DNA of 64,000 bases from Vandiemenella viatica (Eukaryota > Arthropoda > Insecta > Orthoptera > Morabidae), in contig CM061921.1 in the NCBI GenBank assembly GCA_031002005.1, forward strand, positions 121,116,597 through 121,180,596, read 5' to 3'. Made by a program: the position numbers and the translations under genes. The notes below the pieces were generated by a model. It searched no databases, had not been told where the DNA came from, and saw only the letters and a program-made list of their open reading frames with translations. This document shows positions 33,177 to 45,099 of the stretch, piece by piece. Numbering within the stretch: position 1 is the first letter of the stretch; each line of letters begins with the position of its first letter.

Positions 33177-34477
33177 GGAGGGTGAATCAAATATAAACAA
33201 GACTTTCGGCCGTTCGGGTGCAATAGTGGTGGGAGAACGTTCCCGCTTCGTTTGGCGATAGGTAGGTTTGTCAGGAGTGGGGGAAGACCGTTAGCCCCCC
33301 CCCCCTCGACTCGCTCAGTGCCAACCGTCATGATGTCGGAGCTAGAGGTACACTCGTCGATTGCGCAACGTGTTATAATCAAGTTTCTCGCTGCAGAAGG
33401 CGTAAAACCGGCAGAAATCTTGAGGAGATTGACTGCCCAGTTCGGGAAAGAAACACTGTCGCGAGCCAGAGTGTTTGCATGGCATAAACAGTTTGTGGAT
33501 GGTCGTCATCATGTTGAAAATGAGAGCCATAATCGCAGACCCCGCACCAGCATTACAGAGAACAACATCAGCTGTGTTAGACGGCTTATTGAAGATGACA
33601 AGCGTCTTACCACTTCTGAAATTGCAAGTAAGGTCGGAATAAGTTATGGGAGCACTTACTCCATACTCACAGAGGAGCTTGGGTACCGTAAGGTGTGCGC
33701 CAGGTGGGTTCCTCGCCTTCTCACAGCAGAACAGAAATTGAATCGACTTCAGGTGTGTGAGCGGCTTCTGGCACGATTTCGGGAAGAAGGGGACCCATTA
33801 CTGACTCACATCATCACCTGTGATGAAACTTGGGTGCACCACTACACCCCTGAGTCCAAACAAGCGAGTATGGAGTGGAGAAAAAAAGGAGAACCTGGAC
33901 CAGTGAAAGCCAAGTCACGACTATCGGCTGGCAAGGTTTTGGCTACGGTTTTTTTTTACCAGCGTGGTTTGCTGCACCTCGATTTTTTGCATGAGCACAG
34001 GACAATCAATGCGGCCTACTACTGCGACATTTTGAGTGAGGTCCGACTTGCATATCGCCGCAAAAGACAAGACCTACCGATGAGGAAAGTGGTTATTCTC
34101 CATGACAATGCTCGCCCCCACACAGCAGCCTTAACCAGGGAAAAATTGGAGAAACTGGGGTGGGAGACACTGGACCACTCTCCTTACAGTCCAGACCTGT
34201 CACCCTGTGACTTTCATGTGTTTGGTCCTCTCAAGGAAGCTTTGGGAGGCCAAAAATTCAACAGTGATGCTGAGGTGGAAGCCTACGTGCGCAATTGGCT
34301 GCAGACACGACCTGCATCTTTCTACATGGAAGGAATTGGGAAGCTGCCTATCCGCTGGGAAAAATGTGTTTCTAAAGCAGGAGATTACGTAGAAAAATAA
34401 GATATGTACTTTTTTGCACTTAAAATAAAAATAATATTTTTAAAAATAAAGTCTTGTTTATATTTGATTCACCCTCG
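33177..34477 (+). mobile_element. Intact-looking mariner transposon
   Basis: A 1301-bp unit between TA dinucleotides (33175-33176 and 34478-34479). The ends are inverted repeats of about 30 bp reading gagggtgaatcaaatataaa then caagacttt; only the outermost base differs between the two ends. It carries one uninterrupted transposase. It lies inside the right LTR of the old LTR element, so it is younger than that element. Confidence 0.93.
33330..34400 (+). CDS. Mariner transposase, uninterrupted (DD34D)
   Basis: Cut-and-paste transposase of 356 residues from the double ATG at 33330; an in-frame ATG at 33252 would add 26 Gly/Pro/Arg-rich residues from the 5' untranslated region, and the family is usually near 350. 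The N-terminal helix-turn-helix region includes AEGVKPAEILRRLTAQFG and RVFAWHKQFVDGR. The linker motif is GYRKVCARWVPRLLT (the WVPHEL-type segment). Catalytic residues: Asp165 in ITCDETWVHH, Asp259 in LHDNARPHTA, and Asp294 in YSPDLSPCDFHVFG. The last two are separated by 34 residues, the mariner DD34D spacing. It ends with KCVSKAGDYVEK. No stop or frameshift is visible, so it may still be functional. The plus orientation means it would also be transcribed within the host pre-mRNA. Confidence 0.93.
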   Translation: MMSELEVHSSIAQRVIIKFLAAEGVKPAEILRRLTAQFGKETLSRARVFAWHKQFVDGRHHVENESHNRRPRTSITENNISCVRRLIEDDKRLTTSEIASKVGISYGSTYSILTEELGYRKVCARWVPRLLTAEQKLNRLQVCERLLARFREEGDPLLTHIITCDETWVHHYTPESKQASMEWRKKGEPGPVKAKSRLSAGKVLATVFFYQRGLLHLDFLHEHRTINAAYYCDILSEVRLAYRRKRQDLPMRKVVILHDNARPHTAALTREKLEKLGWETLDHSPYSPDLSPCDFHVFGPLKEALGGQKFNSDAEVEAYVRNWLQTRPASFYMEGIGKLPIRWEKCVSKAGDYVEK

Positions 34478-35559
34478 TATTACAATTAAATGCTTTAATA
34501 TTTTGCAATAGAACTTTTCCAGAAATCTTTATATTTAAACAAACTTTATTCTGAATATAATTTCATTTCATAAATCCCCGAAAAAGACTGAAATATCGAA
34601 CTTTTACCTAAATCCCATGTCTGGCTATATCAAATTATATTCAAAAACAATCTTTAGAATGCATGGAACTTTCTAAAATTTTAATATGTTATTTAAATCA
34701 AAATTATGATGCTTTCTGTCTATCACTTGACTTCTTAACTGTTTTCTAATACCTAAATACTTCGAGTTTAGAGTGAAAAATTAAGTGATAAAATTCTAAA
34801 CCGGCAAATCACTTTTAAACATAGTCAGACTCTAAGTAAGGTCTTTTAACAGCAAAATTAATTATCTCCTGGCTATCTGTTTACCTAAACATCTTTTGAA
34901 CTAAAGGAATATATTGATTTAGTGAAATTAAATGAAAGTCAAATACTACATATTCAAATCTGAGGTTAAGTTTCTTAACAGCTGTTTAAATGAATTTAAC
35001 TATTGAATTTACTGTCAACACTTGAACAAATGCTTATATAAGACATATTACTGGGAAATATTATCAAAATTTACTATAAAAATGACTTTAAAATGATGGT
35101 CCCATATACTTCAATTGAACTCGCTATCTCAGTAACTAATTTCGTTATGCGAAATTCTAAGATGTGTCACATCTGAAATTTTAAATGATACAATGCATTT
35201 ATACTGATTTGGCACTCAAGCCCTTTTTAAGCTCTTTTGATATGAAAAAAATTATGACGCAGACACCCCAGAGGTGGGAAATTTTCAGGATTTATTTTTT
35301 ATGTACAAAGGAATGTCTGTGGCAGATTTTAGCTCTTTTTTTTATGTTCATACTCATAATCCTAGGGTTATTATGTTTCAGAAAAATTAACTCTTTCTTT
35401 GTACTAAGGACAAAGACATTTGTGTTTATTACAGTTTATTTTTGTTTGTTGTATCAAAATTGTGAACCTCTGAATTTAATATAAATATGAGTTAAACTAT
35501 ATTATAACAAAGCACATTAGATAATTTATTTACTGAGAAGTCAGTGAAAGAATATAGAG

Positions 35560-36430
35560 CTCTTTAAAGAATTGTCTGGAATAAGTTCTTGGTTTTACCC
35601 TATAAATCATTCTAATAGCTTTTTTTCTGTACTGAGAAACATTTTTAATTTGTGAACATTATGCTATATAACATGACTGAATAGAATTAAGAGAAGTAAA
35701 TATCTTTCATTAATTTCATATCTACTATTAGAGTAAGTATACTTAATGCAAAGGTGGAACTAATTCTTCAGTAATAATGTGATACATATGTTCTTGCCAA
35801 TTGAGGTTATCATCTATTTGAATGCCAAGGAATTTCTTACTCTTTGTTACCAAGCTTATTTTCATATTTCATATGGAAATCTCGCTGCACATAATTTTTT
35901 GTTTTAAACCTAATGTAACGTGTTTTATCAAAATTTAGTTTCAATGAATTTGTCATATATTTGTTTACTACATCTCCAAGTATTTCTTTTACATTTAATT
36001 GTAGATTACTGTTTGCTATTTTCTGTTTAATGCTTTTGTGGTGTCATAATTTTTGTGGTTTTGTATATAATCAGGATACAGCCATTTGCAAATAAATAGC
36101 TTGCAACCTTGTTGGAAAAATTTCCAACAAGATCACTGATGTATAGTAAAAACAGAAGGGGTCCAAGGACATAGTCTTTGTGGAATGTTATGTTGTATCT
36201 TCTCCTGATTGATGAAATGTCTTCACTAATTTTAGAATAAAAAAGGAATACTTTTCTATTTGGGTTTCTGTGTTTGAATTAAACCATTTACATGTGGTTA
36301 CATGTATGCCATAGTAGTTTTTTTTCAGTATTACATCATGGCAAATACAGCCAAATGCTTTTGCAAGATCACAAAAATTTCCTACAGGGCATATTTAATT
36401 AGTCTGTTTCCAGAAGTGTTACTTAAAAAC
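35560..36430 (-). pseudogene. Non-LTR reverse transcriptase, degenerate
   Basis: Minus-strand pieces in order from 36.4 kb: CDLAKAFGCICHDVILKK (family: DLxKAFDxVxHxxLLxKL), then a region with a large gap, SLDPFCFYYTSVILLE where GVPQGSILGPLLFLIY would stand, then LKLNFDKTRYIRFKTKN, FLGIQIDDNLNWQEH and ELVPPLH. The last four are typical of the C-terminal half of a Jockey/CR1-like reverse transcriptase. FADD is not recovered. Stops and gaps are frequent. Confidence 0.6.
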
Positions 36431-36709
36431 GAATATATATAGGCAGCTCTGTGGATGACCTTCTTGAAATTCAAAATTAGAAGCAGTAAGAATATTGTAG
36501 TGCATAATATGTTTTTTACTCAACAGTATATTACATTTTCAAAAATAATAAAAAGCCTGGAAGCAAAGAAATAGGTTGGTGATTATCTGCACATTTATCT
36601 TCTTTTTTATATAATAATTTTATTAGTGCATATTATAGAACATTTGGAAATATAGCTTTCAATAAGGATTCATTATAAATGTGGTCAAGCATGTGACCTA
36701 TATAATCTG

Positions 36710-38300
36710 AACATCTATATCTACATCCATACTCTGCAATTCACAAATATTGTGGTTGGCAGAGTGTGCTAACCACCAATCTTAATTCTGCGCATTCCAA
36801 TCCCAAATAGCATGAGGAAAGAAAGAATACTTAAAAGCATCAGTACAGCGTCTTATTTCTCTAATCTTATCTCTCCTGTCATTGCGACTTAAATAGGCTG
36901 GTGGAAGAAGTATTTCATTGTAAATCAACGAAGAATTTCACATATTTGCCTGCAAATTCAGATGAAAGCAATGTCATCTGTTTTCCACACAATCCCAGTC
37001 CAATCCATGTATCGTTTCTGTGATGCAATTGTAAGGGTTGTAGCAAACAGTCACAAATCGAGCAGTTCTTCTCTGTACTTTCTCTAATGTGTCAATCAAT
37101 CCCTCGCAATAAGGATCCCAAAATCCACAACAGTAATCCAAATGTGGATGCATGAGAGTTTTATATACTATTTCCTTTCTATTAATGTTTCAGTTCTTCA
37201 ATATATGTCCTATGAATCTTAACCTAGAATTAGCTTTACCCATAATAGAAGTTATGTACAAGTCCTATTTCATGTTGCTTTGTACTATTACACCCAAATA
37301 CTTCACAGAATCAACCATATCAACAACTGAGCTGTTAACTTTGTAGTCATTAGCAACCAGATACTTAGTTATGCACTTTTAGCAGTTTGGAGTAAGTTCC
37401 CATTTATAACACCATTCCGAAATAACATCGAGAACATGCTGAATTTCTAAGCAATTGTCAGAGCACCTTACTTCCCAATAAATAACTGCATCATAAGCAA
37501 ACAAAGGCAACCTGCTATTAAGATTATTATCAAGATCGTTTATAAAAATTAAGAAAAAAAGTGGTCCTACTGTACTGCCTTGAAGTACGCCTGAAGTAAC
37601 ATCTAGATTGGAAGAAGCTTCAACAATGACATACTGTAAGCATTCAGAAAATTTCATATCCATTCACAGAACTGACCTGATATACTGTACACTTGTATTT
37701 TTGCTAAAAGACAGTTGTATGGATCGGAGTCAATAGCTTTCCGAAAATCCAAGAGGATTGCATCAACTCATGAACCTGCATCAATAGCTTTCATTTAACC
37801 ATGGGCTAGTTGAAATCACCTCCTAGTATTATTGCATGATCTGGAAATTGATCAGTTATGTTATTTACACTATTCCTTAATGCTTTAGCAATAGTTACAG
37901 CTGCATCTGGTGGATGTAGAAGGAGCCTATCACAAGTTTTGTTGTAGCTACATTAAGGTTAATCCATAAGATTTTGCAGACTGTATAAATAAATAATTTA
38001 TTACATAACAGATGATTACTAACAGTTATAAATACACTACCTACATTGTAATATAAACTATCCTTATAGATAAAGTTCAAGATATTGTTAAAAATTTCCG
38101 CTAAACTTATATCCGGTTTTAACCAGCTTTAATCTGCTTCTGTGCCACTAATGATGCTTTCTAGTTCAAGCTGCTTGTTACAAACACTTCTACTCCTAAC
38201 ATGGAGCGTTGAATTTAATTGTGATGCCCATAACTGTAATTCCAACTTCAGGACCTCTTACCTCAGCCTAAAAAATCTTCCATTGCACTCCACGTGGTCC
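36710..38300 (-). pseudogene. Non-LTR retrotransposon with endonuclease and RT parts, degenerate
   Basis: From the high-coordinate end on the minus strand: an endonuclease-like segment (SIISGTEAD, WLKPDISLAEIFN, VGSVFITVSNHLLC, TTKLVIGSFYIHQM, PDHAIILGGDFN) at about 38260-37800. RT motifs follow: DAILLDFRKAIDSDPYN, VTSGVLQGSTVGPLFFLIFI, NDLDNNLNSRLPLFAYDAV (FADD decayed to FAYD) and ISEWCYKWELT. Then VKYLGVIVQSNM, MGKANSRLRFIGHILKN, HPHLDYCCGFWDPYCEG and YLSRNDRRDKIREIRRCTDA. The 3' end near 36715 includes gaattgcagagtatggatgt. The segment between endonuclease and RT appears deleted. Stops are present. Confidence 0.7.
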
Positions 38301-38603
38301 ATGCCATTGAAGTAGCTGATTCACATGTGTAGTTCCTACTTCCATTTGGGGAAGGTGTCTGCAGAAGCCTTTTGCGCTCTCTGGGGATTTTTTTTTATAT
38401 ATATTTAAGACAATATGACTAAAGTAAGATAATTGTTAAATATTTTACAAATTTCCCCTACTTCACTATGAAAATTCTGTAATGTATTATCTTTATATGC
38501 TTTGAATGATTTACAGATTTTTATGTTTCAAATTTTTTTATATTTGACATAAATTTCATTTTACTACCAGAATTCTTCATTAACTCTGCTAGATGCATAT
38601 TAG

Positions 38604-40016
38604 ATAGATAGATAGATAGATGGATATGTTCACTTTGATCCCATGTGAGAATAATCTCGGTGTTGCGGAATGGTACATACACTCATTAGTAATGTCAATG
38701 TTACAATATAATTGATAATATTATTATATATTGACAACAAGTTAGTTACAACCCATTAGTATAACCAATTTCTCCTATAATCTACAATACAATCCCAAGT
38801 TAAATAATACTTATTATGTGGAACAGTGTATAAACTTGTTACCAGCATCTAACAACCAGTTATTTTCTTACCAACCAGTTACCATGATACGTTTCACTGT
38901 AATTTGCCACTACATATTATATCGTGTTAGTTGCTATTTATGTGAAACAGTACACACACCTATTAACAATATCAATTATATTACCAACAACTCATAAGCA
39001 GTCAATTACTTAAAAACCTGTTAGTATCATAATTTTTCACAGCAGTTTTTGAGTGCTTGCTATCCCATGTTAGTTACTATATATGAGTGAAATTTTGTAA
39101 ACAGTGTAATTACTTCATTTGTCAAAAGTTTCTACAGATAGAAAAACCATATATCATTTTAGTAATTGTGGACAACTTTGTCACCTTCCCCTTCCATACA
39201 CCATATGTACTATTTTATCAGTCATTCTTAGTTACCAAATTCCAAGAAGAAAATTCTTTCACATAGTAAAATGGATTCTGAAGCAGAAACTCTTTCAGTT
39301 TGGACTTAAAGTAGTTGGGTTTTTGTAGATAACATTTAATTTCTGTTGGTAAGACATTGAATAAGGAAGCTCCAGTAAATGTTAACCCTTTCTGTACAAT
39401 TGGCAGTGATTTGTAATCCTTGTGGATATTATATTTATTCCTAGTATTATGGCTATATATGTCAGCATTAAGATTAAAGTGTTCAGGATTTTCCACTACA
39501 AATGATAGTACAGAGTATACATACTGTGCTGGCATTGTTAGTACACCCAGGTTTTTAAATAGATTTCTGCACGACATCTGTGGGCTTGCTCCACAAATAG
39601 TTCTTATAGCACGTTTTGCAATTTAAATACCCTCTGTGCTAGTGACGAGTTTCCCCAGAATGAGATGCCATAAGTGAGCAGGGAATGAAAATATGCAAAA
39701 TATACTAACTTTCTGGTTTCTATATTAGCTATTCTAGATATTACCCTAAGTGAAAATGTTGCAGAATTCAGTTTTTTAAGAAGTTGTTGAATATGCTGTT
39801 TCCAGTTCAGTTTCCAGGAATTTTGTGAAACTGCTTTCATTGATTGCTTTTCCTTCTGATATCACATTATAGCTGTCCTTTATTTTGTTTTTTGTAACAA
39901 ACTGAAGTAACTGTGTCTTTTCAACATTAAGTATTAGTTTGTTGGCATTAAACCACCTGTTAATTTTCTTTATAGCATCATTTGCTGTGTTTTGTGCTGA
40001 TGGGTCTTTCAACAAT
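38604..40016 (-). mobile_element. 5'-truncated non-LTR retrotransposon copy
   Basis: This is a near-identical inverted copy of about 43770-45081. Coding on the minus strand starts within the palm-thumb region (PSAQNTANDAIKKINRWFNA, NVEKTQLLQFVTKN) and runs to SSWNLVTKND before the 3' untranslated region, which ends in a (TATC)n tail at about 38604-38625. It keeps a Glu codon where the plus copy has a stop, which shows the ancestral residue. It has small frame lesions near 39.6-39.85 kb. Truncation at about 40016 is typical of incomplete target-primed reverse transcription. Confidence 0.85.
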
Positions 40017-40799
40017 ATGCTAGTATACTTCCTACTTGTATCTCTTAGTATTATGGAATAAAGTGTAAAGTGAACTGGTCAGGATATTGTTATCTGATTT
40101 TTGTACTGTTATGTTAAGTTACCTTTTGATTTTACTAGAAATGATAATACCCATATTACACCCCTTTCCAGTTCATTGTTTTGAATGTTGACAAAATTCC
40201 TTTTTTTAAAAAACATTCTTCAAAAAGTGATTTTTGCATTAATACACTTCTGACCAATTTTCACTATTTAAGCAAACCATGAAATGTTTTATATAGTTTT
40301 TATTAATTTTTCTTTTGAATAAGACAATTCTGAGAGTATCATCTTTCAACTTAATAGTAATATTTCAGTTTAGTAAAAAATTGATTATTGTTTCTGATTT
40401 TGTTCAACTTATAAAATATAAAAAGTTTCTGGAGCAAGTAAAAAATTGATCAAAAGAACCAGCATAGTCAATCACAGAATTTAGTTGTGATTAATATAAA
40501 AATTCATTTTGTTCTCAACCCTAAGATTGGTTGAATACTCCAAAATTAAGAGTATTATTCCAGCATGTAGGAGGAAGGATAGCCATTTCCTTGCCCTTAG
40601 ATAGTTCATATTATCCATAAAAAGTCTCTGGTTTCAAAACAAGTACCTCTCATTTTGAAGGCAAGTGCCATTCCCATTCATCTATTGTATCACATATGTG
40701 CAATGTACATACATTAAACCAATTATTTTTTTTGTTGAATTTATATTAAAAAAAAAGAAACTCTTTGGTTTCTATGTTTTAAAATTCCTGTACCCATCT

Positions 40800-41340
40800 A
40801 GTCACTTTTCAATTCATTTCAGTGGCTCATTCTGTCAAATGCCTTGGAAAGATCTAGTGCTATACTATCAACTTTGCCTCCCTACCACTGATTTCAAATT
40901 AATCAGTCTATAATCTTCATCCTATTTGTCTCCCCTCTTTGATGAACTGGTAATACTATTACATCTTTCTCTAGTATGCAACAAGCCTCCAGACTCAATC
41001 TAAGTGATATTACGAGTTAAGGTATAATGTCATAACATACATCTGTAGCAATATTACCCAGCACTAGTATCTTTATGCTTTTTATATTTCTTCGTTTCCT
41101 CATAATATCCTCAAGATCTGTGTTAGTCTGCTCATTACTACATATATGAAGAAGATCCTATTCTGATTTTCCTACCCCAGACCCTTAATGATTGTCCCCA
41201 GATGTCTCATTAAGTGAGTTACATAATATCTCTGCCTTAACCAAATCCCCAGTAACTTCTGCAGTACCATGAAACATCTTCCTATGATCTCTGCAATATG
41301 TCCTGAGCAAATGACTGGTTATTAAATGAAGTGCCTAAAA
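40800..41340 (-). pseudogene. Non-LTR reverse transcriptase fragment, old
   Basis: Minus-strand reading recovers GDLVKAEILCNSLNETS, RRDVIVLPVHQRGETNRM (family: PIxKKGxxxxxxNYRLI), then SIALDLSKAFDRMS (family: FLDLSKAFDRV). The roughly 80 residues normally between the last two are missing. The stretch near 41040-41130 resembles 45320-45420, so these are two pieces of the same old family. Confidence 0.45.
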
Positions 41341-41724
41341 AATTATGCCTTCAACTTCTGGTTCCTAAGCCACATTATATTCATGTAAAATTATTATTTT
41401 TATATATTTATATCTAAAAAATGACTCATTTTAACATATATCTTCATTCCATACAGTCATACTCAATCAGACATTGTATTCAGGTCCCTGTATGGCTGTT
41501 TATAAACTTATCCTGTTTTAGATAACTATGTACATTTTTGCAGCAGCAATACAGTAGAAAAACTTCTGGGGATTCTAGCTGCATCAAAGTAAGGTCATCT
41601 TTAATTCCCATTATAGAACATTATGTCATCCTCAAACAACCTATCTCTTTATTACAATAATAATCACTGATGTTCCCAATATTATACCCTTTCCTTGGTT
41701 GTTATTCCTAATAACTCTTCTGAT

Positions 41725-44574
41725 AATGCATTTCCTACCACTAGAAGAAACCCAAAAATCATTGAATCTCAGCATAAATATCATATGTCTGACAGAACAT
41801 CATCTAAAGAATTCTGAAATATGGTTCCTCCCTTTTATTGGATATAGATTAGCTTCATGTTATTGCAGGTCAGAGATGAGAATGGGTGGTGCAGCAATAT
41901 ATGTAAGAGAAAATACTGAGACAAAATCATTAGATGTAATAAATACTGTATAGAACAAGATTTTGAATGTTGTGCAATACAGTTAGAATTAGAAAACAAA
42001 TATCTTATAGTACTGACAGTGTATAGGGCTCCCACAGGAGATTTCAGTAAATTTTATAATAAACTTGAAGCAGTTCTAATAAATTTATCATGAACTAAAA
42101 GGGAAATTATCCTCTGTGGAGAATTCAACATAAATTTTGCTGTAGAATGTAACCAGACAGATTATCTTCTAGGAATGCTTAGATCATTCAATCTCTATCA
42201 AACTGTAAATTTCCCAACTAGAACACAAAAAAATAGTAGTTCCATTATTGATAACATTTTTGTAGTGCACAATAAATTAGAAATACATGGAACAATTCCA
42301 ATGGAAAATGGTTTGTCAGACCATAATGCTCAAATAATTACTTTGGATGTTGTGGGAAATGAAAATAACAAAAAGAAAGGATTTGTCAGAGTTAGGCCAT
42401 TAAAGAACAATTCAATAAAAACATTATATGATGAACTTCTCAATGAGGACTGGAGCACGGTTTATAAATTAAAAGGGGTAAACAATAAATTCAATTACTT
42501 TCACCAAAGGTTTTTGGAAATTTACGAAAGGTGTCTCCCTACAAAACTAGCTCCAATTGGTCAAAAACGAGTAAACAAAAATTGGGTTACAGTTTGTATT
42601 AAAACATCTTGCAGACATAAAAGGGAATTATATGTAAAAGTCAGGAATACTGATAATATGCTTCTCAAACAACATTACAAAACTTACTGTAGAATTTTAA
42701 CCAAAGTAATAAAAGAATCTAAACGTTTGGCCATCAACGATGAGATTAGTAGTTCAGATAATACGATAAAAAGTGTTTGGAACATTATTAAAAGAGAAAC
42801 AACTGTTTCATCCCCTGAACATAAAGCTATATCTATAAGCATTTATGATAAACTTGTAAATGACCCCTCTTATGTAGGAAGTTCTTTCAATAACTACTTC
42901 TTAACAGTTGCTGAAAAAATAAAAGGAAAATATATTGGGAATATGGATGCTATAGCAATACTTAAATCCTTGTCACCAAAAACAGCACCTATGTCTCTAT
43001 TTCCCACCAGTCAAAATGAAATTGAAAAAATTATTAAATCCCTCAAAAATAAAAAGTCATTTGGTTATGATGAGGTTTCAACCCATGTAGTGAAACAATG
43101 TAACACCAGCATTAGTAGAGTTATTAGTCATATTTGTAATAGTTCTTTTGAAGAAGGTATCTGCCCTGAATCACTCAAGAAGTCAATAATCAAACCGCTT
43201 TATAAAAAGGGTGATACCTCAAAAATTGAGAATTACAGACCCATTTCACTTCTACCAGCATTTTCAAAAATCTTTGAAAAAGCAATATACAGAAGGGTGT
43301 ATGCACATCTACAAAAGAATGACCTAATCAGTAAAGTACAGTTTGGTTTTAGACAAGGCGTTTCAACAGATTCAGCAATTTTTGCTTTTGTAAACAACAT
43401 ACTGGAATCAATGCATAAAAAATTAAATTCCTTAGGTATATTCTTTGATCTTGCTAAGGCTTTTGACTGTGTTTATCATGAGATTCTACTAGGTAAATTA
43501 GACAACTATGGAGTTAGTGGTAAGCCAGGACTTTGGTTTAAATCTTACCTGGAAAATAGAAAGCAATGTGTATCACTGAAAGATGCTAATACAGGAAATG
43601 TTATAAACTCAGAATGGGGTATAGTTAAATGTGGTGTGCCTCAGAGCTCAATTCTTGGCCCTCTGCTGTTCTTAATCTATATAAATGATCTCCCATATAT
43701 ACTATGTGATAATGAACACATGGTGCTCTTTGCAGATGATACCAGCATAAAGTTGAAAGACCCATCAGCACAAAAACTCGAAAACACAGCAAATGATGTT
43801 ATAAAGAAAATTAACAGGTGGTTTAATGCCAACAAACTAATACTTAATGTTTAAAAGACACAGTTACTTCAGTTTGTTACAAAAAATAAAACAAAGGACA
43901 GCTATAATGTGATATCAGAAGGAAAAGCAATCAATGAAAGTAATTTCACAAAATTCCTGGGTGTATGTATAGATAACAAATTGAACTGGAAACAGCATAT
44001 TCAACAACTTCTTAAAAAACTGAATTCTGCAACATTTTCACTTAGGGAAATATCTAGAATAGCTAATATAGAAACCAGAAAGTTAGTATATTTTGCATAT
44101 TTTCATTCCCTGCTCACTTATGGCATCGCATTCTGGGGAAACTCGTCACTAGCACAGAGGGTATTTAAATTGCAAAAACGTGCTATAAGAACTATTTGTG
44201 GAGCAAGCCCACAGATGTCGTGCAGAAATCTATTTAAAAACCTGGGTGTACTAACAATGCCAGCACAGTATGTATACTCTGTACTATCATTTGTAGTGGA
44301 AAATCCTGAACACTTTAATCTTAATGCTGACATATATAGCCATAATACTAGGAATAAATATAATATCCACAAGGATTACAAATCACTGTCAATTGTACAG
44401 AAAGGGTTAACATTTACTGGAGCTTCCTTATTCAATGTCTTACCAACAGAAATTAAATGTTATCTACAAAACCCCAACTACTTTAAGTCCAAACTGAAAG
44501 AGTTTCTGCTTCAGAATCCATTTTACTATGTGAAAGAATTTTCTTCTTGGAATTTGGTAACTAAGAATGACTGA
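41725..44574 (+). pseudogene. ORF2 (endonuclease-reverse transcriptase) with three lesions
   Basis: The endonuclease part reads NIICLTEHHL, IGYRLASCYCRSEMRMGGAA (41.78-41.91 kb), then after a frame change near 41950 ILCGEFNINF and LSDHNAQ. The RT part has IENYRPISLLPAFSKIFEK, QFGFRQGVSTDSAI, IFFDLAKAFDCVYHEILL, CGVPQSSILGPLLFLIYIND and LFADDTSIKL, with the catalytic FADD at about 43729-43740. The C-terminal part follows: TKFLGVCIDNKLNWKQHI and AIRTICGASP through to LVTKND. Disruptions are a frameshift at about 41.94-41.96 kb, a TGA at 42091 and a TAA at 43852, all otherwise in one frame. The last is a one-base change, judged by the inverted copy. Otherwise it is young looking, with a Jockey/CR1-like layout. 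Confidence 0.85.
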
Positions 44575-45081
44575 TAAAATAGTACATATGGTGTATGGAA
44601 GGGGAAGGTGACAAAGTTGTCCACAATTACTAAAATGATATATGGTTTTTCTATCTGTAGAAACTTTTGACAAATGAAGTAATTACACTGTTTACAAAAT
44701 TTCACTCATATATAGTAACTAACATGGGATAGCATGCACTCAAAAACTGCTGTAAAAATTATGATACTAACAGGTTTTTAAGTAATTGACTGCTTATGAG
44801 TTGTGGTAACTGGTTGGTAAGCAAATAACTGGTTGTTAGATGCTGGTAACAAGTTTATTTACTATTCCACATAATAAGTATTAACTAACTCGGGATTGTA
44901 TTTGTAGATTACAGGAAATATTGGTTATACTAATGGGTCGTAACTAACTTCTTGTCAGTATATAATATTATCAATTATATAGTAATATTGACATTACTAA
45001 TAAGTGTATGTACTGTTCCACATCCCCGAGATTATTCTCACATGGGATCAAAGTGAACATATCTATCTATCTATCTAATAA
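41725..45081 (+). mobile_element. Non-LTR retrotransposon, nearly full ORF2 and 3' end
   Basis: The element runs from within the endonuclease domain through reverse transcriptase to a 3' untranslated region of about 500 bp ending in (TATC)n at about 45058-45081. The 3' ends of this copy and of 38604-40016 carry the same tetranucleotide tail. The 5' end with ORF1 is missing. Older RT fragments lie on both sides (40800-41340 and 45100-45530). Confidence 0.85.
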
Positions 45082-45099
45082 TTCATCCATCCAGCACAT

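Larger units (their letters stand above)
32105..35192 (-). mobile_element. Old LTR retroelement, right (5') LTR, interrupted by mariner
   Basis: It starts TGTAAGAAACTTAGATGTGC and ACTGGGGTTGG and ends aaattttaaatgataca. It aligns with the 11951-13318 LTR and with the nested element's LTR (shared cacagtcgccac-gtagttt block at 32205 and about 15123). About 1.8 kb remains once the 33177-34477 mariner is removed. A gtatatatagg motif at about 32587, close to the equivalent of the ttatataa in the nested LTR, is a candidate TATA box. No matching target duplication with the left end was seen. Confidence 0.6.

Noticed and set aside
11951..35192. Target-site duplication for the old LTR element
   Set aside because: Bases next to the two outer ends (taat on the left, atgc on the right) do not match, so I do not claim one; the ends may be eroded or slightly misplaced.
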